A stretch of DNA of 28,665 nucleotides from a virus. How positions within the stretch are numbered: position 1 is the stretch's first letter; each line of letters starts with the position of its first letter. This document shows, in pieces, positions 25,246-28,665 of the stretch. The stretch is from IMG/VR virus record IMGVR_UViG_3300037189_012866, positions 1 to 28,665 of that record; one strand, written 5' to 3'. The position numbers were made by a program, and so were the translations under genes. The notes under the pieces were generated by a model. That model was given only the letters and a program-made list of their open reading frames with translations, was not told the DNA's origin and did no database searches.

Positions 25246-25628
25246 GTAAAGTAACCGGAACAATCAGACCTTTAAAAGACAAAGTCATATTAAGTGATAT
25301 GAACTTTGGTGAAAGCAAAACTGCTACGGGCATTATTGTACAAAGCACTAATGCTAAACGTGAGGGTGTGGTACCGCGTTGGGGCAAGGTATATGCTGTT
25401 GGCCCAGATCAGAAAGATGTAGCTGTAGGACAATGGGTGTTGATGGAACATGGCCGTTGGAGCAGAACTATCGAGTACGAAAACGCAGATGGTTCTATAA
25501 CTGAACTACGTTTAGCTGACTTGAATGGCATGATGATGGTCAGCGATGAAGACCCTGGTGACGAGATCATGGTCAGTATTGCTGCAAACGCAGGTGGTAA
25601 TTTTAACTTTAACATCCCAGGTGCTTAA
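25242..25628 (+). CDS. GroES-like co-chaperonin (gp31-type)
   Basis: 128 aa. TIRPLKDKVILSDMNFGESKTATGIIV is the GroES N-terminal beta strand plus the beginning of the mobile loop that binds GroEL. GKVYAVGPDQKDVAVGQWVLMEHG matches the family's G.V.AVG.G....V..GD.V......G segment. The C-terminal ~25 residues (acidic, then Gly/Asn-rich) extend past cellular GroES. T4 gp31 replaces host GroES so that GroEL can fold the major capsid protein, and a like role is inferred. It is translationally coupled to the 110-aa gene upstream (ATGA) and to the MazG-like gene downstream (TAATG). Confidence 0.88.
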   Translation: MSKVTGTIRPLKDKVILSDMNFGESKTATGIIVQSTNAKREGVVPRWGKVYAVGPDQKDVAVGQWVLMEHGRWSRTIEYENADGSITELRLADLNGMMMVSDEDPGDEIMVSIAANAGGNFNFNIPGA

Positions 25629-25999
25629 TGACAAATCCATTTAGAGATCAAGAAAAGTTTATGAAGGCATGCGACCAGTCAGTAGATAACTGGAACGTAG
25701 ATCAGTTTAACTTGTATGTTAAATTGATCGAAGAAGAATTTGGTGAACTAAAAGTAGCTATCAAAGAATGTGATCCAGAAGAAATAGCAGATGCACTTAC
25801 AGATATACTGGTTGTTACAATTGGTGCTGCACACAGCATGGGTTGTGATATCGAAGGTGCCTGGAAGGAAGTTATGCAGACAAACTTTGCTAAGATCGAC
25901 AAGGAAACTGGCAAAGTGCGTAAGCGTGAAGATGGAAAGGTGCTAAAACCTGTAGGTTGGGTACCACCTAATCTAAAACCGTTTTTAACTAAGGAGTAA
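25628..25999 (+). CDS. MazG-like nucleotide pyrophosphohydrolase
   Basis: 123 aa, one all-alpha NTP-pyrophosphohydrolase domain. The metal-binding pattern is clear: EEEFGELKVAIKE (EExxE type, residues ~36-48) followed by EEIADALTDILVV (ExxD type, ~56-68). These proteins hydrolyse (d)NTPs to monophosphates; phage members have been proposed to clean up non-canonical nucleotides or affect the host alarmone response, and substrate cannot be read from sequence. It ends in a conserved-looking tail (GKVLKPVGWVPPNLKPFL) that several phage homologues share in style. Start and previous stop overlap (TAATG). Confidence 0.88.
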   Translation: MTNPFRDQEKFMKACDQSVDNWNVDQFNLYVKLIEEEFGELKVAIKECDPEEIADALTDILVVTIGAAHSMGCDIEGAWKEVMQTNFAKIDKETGKVRKREDGKVLKPVGWVPPNLKPFLTKE

Positions 26000-26002
26000 A
26001 CT

Positions 26003-26686
26003 ATGTTTGGTAGCAGTTATGGAGCAACATATCGTTCAGCTGACGAAATCAATTCAGCTATGGGACGAGTATATGGATATATGGGTCTTGCGACACTAGT
26101 CAGCATGTTGGTCAGTTATTTTATTGGCAGTGACCCAGAGTTAGTACAATTTTTCTTTACTGGTGCAATGCACTGGGTAGTATTGTTAGCACCGATTGGT
26201 GCAGTTTTTTTACTAGTTCCATTTCTAGAGTCTGATCCATCTAGGGAACTTGCAGTTGGTGCGCTAATTGCATTTTCAGGACTCATGGGATTGAGTTTTG
26301 CTGTGATATTTGCAGTCTATACCATGGCTAGTATTGCTAGCGCATTCATGGGGGCTTCAGTATTGTTTGGTATCATGGGATTCTATGGTTACTTCACTAA
26401 ACAGAGCCTAGACAGCATGGGCAAGTTCATGTTTGTTGGATTGATTGCTATTTTAATTGCCAGTATTATTAACATCTTTATTGGCAGCACAGTAATGCAA
26501 ATGGTGATTAGCGCATTGGCTATTGTTATTTTCTTAGGCCTCACAGCGTATGACACACAAAAACTGCGCGAACAGTTGTCATATGACTCAAGTCCCGCCG
26601 CAGAAGTGTCTGGAGCACTAACACTGTATTTGGACTTTATCAACATCTTCCTAAACTTGTTGCAGTTGTTCGGGGATCGCAAATGA
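26003..26686 (+). CDS. Bax inhibitor-1 (BI-1/YccA) family membrane protein
   Basis: 227 aa with seven hydrophobic segments (about residues 25-43, 52-72, 78-98, 105-125, 132-150, 158-178, 206-222). The N-terminal GRVYGYMGLATLVSMLVSYF and the C-terminal LTAYDTQKLREQLSYD then ALTLYLDFINIFLNLLQLFG are hallmarks of the family. Bacterial relatives include YccA, which modulates the membrane protease FtsH, and pH-sensitive Ca2+ leak proteins. In a phage it could protect an early membrane protein from FtsH or influence lysis timing; both are inference. A good ribosome binding site (AAGGAG) lies upstream of ATG 26003. Its stop overlaps the next gene's start (ATGA). Confidence 0.9.
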   Translation: MFGSSYGATYRSADEINSAMGRVYGYMGLATLVSMLVSYFIGSDPELVQFFFTGAMHWVVLLAPIGAVFLLVPFLESDPSRELAVGALIAFSGLMGLSFAVIFAVYTMASIASAFMGASVLFGIMGFYGYFTKQSLDSMGKFMFVGLIAILIASIINIFIGSTVMQMVISALAIVIFLGLTAYDTQKLREQLSYDSSPAAEVSGALTLYLDFINIFLNLLQLFGDRK

Positions 26687-26862
26687 ATTTCAAAATAGGT
26701 GATAAGGTAGAGAAGGTCACTGGCTACAAATGGCCCGGAGTTGTTGTAGCCGTTTTCGATACGCTGGCAGGACAGCGACGAGTGGTTGTTGAATGTACTG
26801 CTGAAGCAGTTCAAGGTGCATTACACATCTACAATGAAAACCAATTAAAAATCGTCGAGTAA
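26683..26862 (+). CDS. 59-aa SH3/KOW-like small protein
   Basis: Starts MNFKIGDKVEKVTGYKWPG and contains VVVAVFDTLAGQRRVVVEC, ending ALHIYNENQLKIVE. The alternation of G-D-K-V, V-V-V-A-V-F and R-V-V-V-E strands with a final L-K-I suggests a five-stranded SH3-like barrel. Similar small proteins (KIGD.V.K..G......G.VVAVF) occur in phages and alphaproteobacteria without known function. The start overlaps the stop of the BI-1 gene (ATGA), and a terminator follows 17 bases after its stop, so it closes this transcription unit. Confidence 0.75.
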   Translation: MNFKIGDKVEKVTGYKWPGVVVAVFDTLAGQRRVVVECTAEAVQGALHIYNENQLKIVE

Positions 26863-26879
26863 AACCAACTTAATCTCCC

Positions 26880-26907
26880 AAAGGGCCTTGACGGGCCCTT
26901 TCTTTTT
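26880..26907 (+). terminator. Rho-independent terminator overlapping a promoter
   Basis: Stem AAAGGGCC (26880-26887) with GGCCCTTT (26894-26901), 8 perfect base pairs around a TTGACG loop, followed by CTTTTT. It ends the gp31-MazG-BI-1-59-aa unit. The loop is itself the -35 box of the next promoter. Confidence 0.85.
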
Positions 26908-26916
26908 GTGTATAAT
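26888..26916 (+). promoter_or_regulatory. Sigma70-type promoter embedded in the terminator
   Basis: TTGACG (26888-26893), 17-base spacer, perfect TATAAT (26911-26916). Predicted start about 26923, giving an ~18-base leader with GGAG at 26930-26933 before ATG 26941. The terminator's 3' arm and T-tract form the spacer. Confidence 0.75.
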
Positions 26917-26940
26917 AAAAATTATTATTGGAGATTAATT

Positions 26941-27357
26941 ATGGCCCGAGACGAAAAAGAAGTTAAATTAGCAGAAGGGCTAGCACAGAAGCTAGCTGCT
27001 ATTGAAGACCCAAGCAAAGCTATTACAAGCACAGTTGATCAAACAGTTGTTAGTCCTTTTGATGAAGAAAAAGACAAAGACTTAGCTGGGCTTATTGTAA
27101 CTAAAGCCAAATTAGAAGACTTATCAAAACCAATCGTCGTTCCTGAAGAAGTAGAGGAAGTAGCAGCAGTGGAAGATGTCAGTCATCCGGATCCAATCAA
27201 GCACAAACAGATCAGTTTTATAAAGAGTGGATTCCGAATTGTAGCAGGTTTTGCCCTAGCTATTGGTGGGTTCTACAACAATCAACCTTATCTGCAAGGT
27301 GCAGGGCTAATGTTGGTAATCGCAGAAATTTTAGGTATCGTTGAAGAAATGGTGTGA
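26941..27357 (+). CDS. Two-helix membrane protein with acidic N-terminal region
   Basis: 138 aa from ATG 26941, chosen over a GTG at 26908 because GGAG lies 8 bases upstream and the upstream codons overlap the promoter. Residues 1-90 are charged and probably flexible (EVEEVAAVEDVSHPDP). The C-terminal ~45 residues are hydrophobic: SGFRIVAGFALAIGGFY and LQGAGLMLVIAEILGIVEEMV, two membrane helices with a short loop (NNQPY). Phage proteins with this FRI.AG......GG and L..AE.LGI.EE(L/M)V ending are familiar to me only as unknowns. A holin-like arrangement is imaginable but unsupported. It heads a new transcription unit that runs into the glycosylase, cytidylyltransferase and clamp-loader genes. 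Confidence 0.75.
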   Translation: MARDEKEVKLAEGLAQKLAAIEDPSKAITSTVDQTVVSPFDEEKDKDLAGLIVTKAKLEDLSKPIVVPEEVEEVAAVEDVSHPDPIKHKQISFIKSGFRIVAGFALAIGGFYNNQPYLQGAGLMLVIAEILGIVEEMV

Positions 27358-27362
27358 TATAA

Positions 27363-27770
27363 ATGGCGCAGAGTCTTAGAGATGACTTAATGGTACAGCA
27401 ACAGATTGTGGGACCATGGCAACACATGGTAGGCGTGATCATGCTAAATCAAACTGGACGCAAACCTGTTAAGACAGTGCTTCCAGAATTTCTTGAACGC
27501 TGGCCTACTGCTGAACATTTTTATTTCCTATCTACTCCCGAAGAAGTCAAGGACATTATACGTCCCCTGGGCATGGTCAATGTGCGTGAGAATCGCTTGC
27601 GTAGAATGACACAGGATTTCTTGACTTGGGATGGCAATGATGCTAAAGTGTTATACGGCATTGGCAAATACGGCAGCGATAGTTATGAGATATTCTTTAA
27701 GAAAAACTACGCAGTAGAGCCCACAGACAAAGAATTAAAACGATATCTAAAAGAAGAAGTATGCGTATAG
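27363..27770 (+). CDS. MBD4-like HhH-GPD DNA glycosylase
   Basis: 135 aa. PWQHMVGVIMLNQTGRKPVKTVLPEFL followed by ERWPTAE, then IIRPLGMVNVRENRL, and the helix-hairpin-helix LYGIGKYGSDSYEIF (97-111) match the catalytic domain of eukaryotic MBD4 block by block (LLKPLGLYDLRAK, GIGKYGNDSYRIF). The catalytic Asp is probably Asp122 in AVEPTDKELKRYL, where MBD4 has HPEDHKLNKY. MBD4 removes T or U opposite G. The Fe-S cluster Cys motif of endonuclease III is absent. No methyl-CpG-binding domain is present. Likely a repair or base-surveillance enzyme of the phage; substrate is inferred. It overlaps the next gene by 10 bases. Confidence 0.85.
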   Translation: MAQSLRDDLMVQQQIVGPWQHMVGVIMLNQTGRKPVKTVLPEFLERWPTAEHFYFLSTPEEVKDIIRPLGMVNVRENRLRRMTQDFLTWDGNDAKVLYGIGKYGSDSYEIFFKKNYAVEPTDKELKRYLKEEVCV

Positions 27771-28168
27771 GATTCACTTGTTCAACCTTTGACCTGTTTC
27801 ATGCAGGTCATGTGCTAATGCTTGAAGAGGCAAAAAAGCAATGCGACTTTTTAATTGTAGGACTGCAAACTGATCCTACATTAGATCGTCCACAAAAGAA
27901 TAAGCCTGTACAAGGTGTGTTTGAAAGATATCTACAGCTAAAAGCCTGTAAATTTGTGGACCAAATTATTCCTTATGCAACTGAACAAGAGCTGTATGAT
28001 CTATTGCAGTCTTTCCCTATAGATGTTAGAATACTAGGCGAAGAATACAGTGATGAGAATTTTACAGGTTCCGGTTTAAAAATGGAATATTACTATAACA
28101 AGCGGAAACACAGTTTCTCAACAACAGAACTAAGACAGCGTGTAGTAAACGCAGAAGGTAAAAAATGA
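27761..28168 (+). CDS. Cytidylyltransferase-like nucleotidyltransferase (TagD/glycerol-3-phosphate type)
   Basis: 135 aa, the usual length for TagD-type enzymes. The HxGH nucleotide-binding motif is FHAGH (residues 13-17), preceded by GFTCSTFDL. DFLIVGLQTDPTLDR, RYLQLKACKFVDQIIPY and the C-terminal FSTTELRQRV (usual family form ISTTELKxRI) are all conserved. These enzymes join CTP and a phospho-alcohol such as glycerol-3-phosphate to give a CDP-alcohol. In a phage the product could feed surface-glycan or virion decoration, or the protein could act on another nucleotide; substrate is not readable. The stop overlaps the next start (ATGA). Confidence 0.85.
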   Translation: MRIGFTCSTFDLFHAGHVLMLEEAKKQCDFLIVGLQTDPTLDRPQKNKPVQGVFERYLQLKACKFVDQIIPYATEQELYDLLQSFPIDVRILGEEYSDENFTGSGLKMEYYYNKRKHSFSTTELRQRVVNAEGKK

Positions 28169-28665
28169 AAGAATTATGGGTAGAAAAATATCGTCCAAAC
28201 ACTGTAGATGATTATGTGTTTGTAGACGACAAGCAACGACACCAAGTTAACCGTTGGATTAAAGAAGGAACCATTCCTCATTTGCTTTTTAGCGGATCTG
28301 CAGGCATTGGCAAAACTACACTGGCAAAGATACTGCTGAAGCAGTTGAATATTCCTGATGTAGATATTCTAGAAATTAACGCCAGTCGTGAACGTGGTAT
28401 TGACGAGGTCAGGACTAGAATTACCAACTTTATCCAGATGATGCCTTGGGGACCTTTTAAAGTCGTGCTGTTGGATGAGGCAGACTTTTTGACTCCACCC
28501 GCACAAGCGTCCTTGCGCGGTGTTATGGAAGAATATCACGAGACTAGCAGATTTATTTTAACCTGCAACTACCCTAACAAAGTTATTCCAGCACTACACA
28601 GTCGCACACAAGGATTCCATTTTGAAAAGCTGGATCATACTGAGTTCACTGCAAGGGTTGCAACT
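28165..28665 (+). CDS. Sliding-clamp loader ATPase, T4 gp44-type (3' end outside window)
   Basis: The first 167 residues are present; the gene continues past the window edge. MKELWVEKYRP is the classic opening of T4 gp44 and RFC small subunits. Walker A is GSAGIGKTTLAK (residues 44-55), Walker B is VVLLDEADFL, and the sensor/arginine region reads ILTCNYPNKVIPALHSRTQGF, matching the family's SRC-type motif. It loads the gp45-type clamp for replication, and in T4 also for late transcription, together with gp62. The start overlaps the preceding stop (ATGA). This gene is the best single marker for the T4-like assignment. Confidence 0.95.
   Translation, partial: MKELWVEKYRPNTVDDYVFVDDKQRHQVNRWIKEGTIPHLLFSGSAGIGKTTLAKILLKQLNIPDVDILEINASRERGIDEVRTRITNFIQMMPWGPFKVVLLDEADFLTPPAQASLRGVMEEYHETSRFILTCNYPNKVIPALHSRTQGFHFEKLDHTEFTARVAT

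Noticed and set aside
26389-26814. 141-aa open frame on the minus strand
   Set aside because: Covers the BI-1 gene end and the 59-aa gene, both better supported on the plus strand; no recognisable motif.
1-28665. tRNA genes, CRISPR arrays, insertion sequences, integrase or att sites
   Set aside because: None recognised by eye; the repeats found are protein-coding tandem repeats, not CRISPR-like. A tRNA scan would be decisive but could not be run.

Overview
The window looks like part of the genome of a T4-type (myovirus-like) bacteriophage of a Gram-negative, probably aquatic, proteobacterium. The phage assignment rests on three things. There is the start of a T4 gp44-type clamp-loader ATPase at the right edge, a gp31/GroES-like co-chaperonin, and about 17.6 kb (6490-24117) of very long repetitive virion/tail-fibre genes with the repeat families typical of T4-like phages of marine and freshwater bacteria. 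The genes are tightly packed, with ATGA/TAATG overlaps, and nearly all lie on the + strand. The host cannot be named from the sequence.

Region 1 (1-6477) is the unusual part: a metabolic island of redox and iron-sulfur genes. On the minus strand is a small CDGSH-like protein. On the plus strand follow an Fe/Mn superoxide dismutase, a secreted Gly/Pro-rich 101-aa protein, and then a compact SUF operon: sufB, sufC, a short sufD, sufS, sufE, a DUF59/SufT-like gene and a sufA-like A-type carrier. SufBC(D) is the scaffold with its ATPase, SufS and SufE supply sulfur, and SufT and SufA help deliver clusters. Together they could form a nearly self-sufficient Fe-S assembly line. No IscR/SufR regulator is present. 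Instead a near-consensus sigma70 promoter (TTGACT, 17 bp, TATAAT) sits just before sufB, and its predicted transcription start falls on or next to the sufB ATG.

Region 2 (6490-24356) holds virion genes: proteins of 3185, 1033, 1423 and 205 aa plus a 79-aa protein. Three of them begin with variants of one N-terminal motif (NDGTGD...LR..F.K.N.NF). The 3185-aa protein carries four ~150-aa tandem repeats, a Gly-rich repeat block also found in the 1423-aa protein, many DAA.K.YVD fibre repeats, and a C-terminal domain resembling the chaperone/autoproteolysis domains of phage fibres.

Region 3 (24388-28665) holds small replication, nucleotide and host-interaction genes: a fragment related to the palm of DNA polymerase III alpha that stops before the catalytic aspartates, a conserved 110-aa protein, the gp31/GroES-like protein, a MazG-like pyrophosphohydrolase, a Bax-inhibitor-1 family membrane protein, a 59-aa protein, a two-helix membrane protein, an MBD4-like DNA glycosylase, a TagD-like cytidylyltransferase and the truncated gp44 gene. 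Two more strong sigma70-type promoters occur here. One predicts a leaderless mRNA for the polymerase-like gene; the other is physically overlapped by a rho-independent terminator.

All functional statements come from reading motifs by eye; no database search was run. No tRNA, CRISPR array, insertion sequence, integrase or attachment site was recognised.
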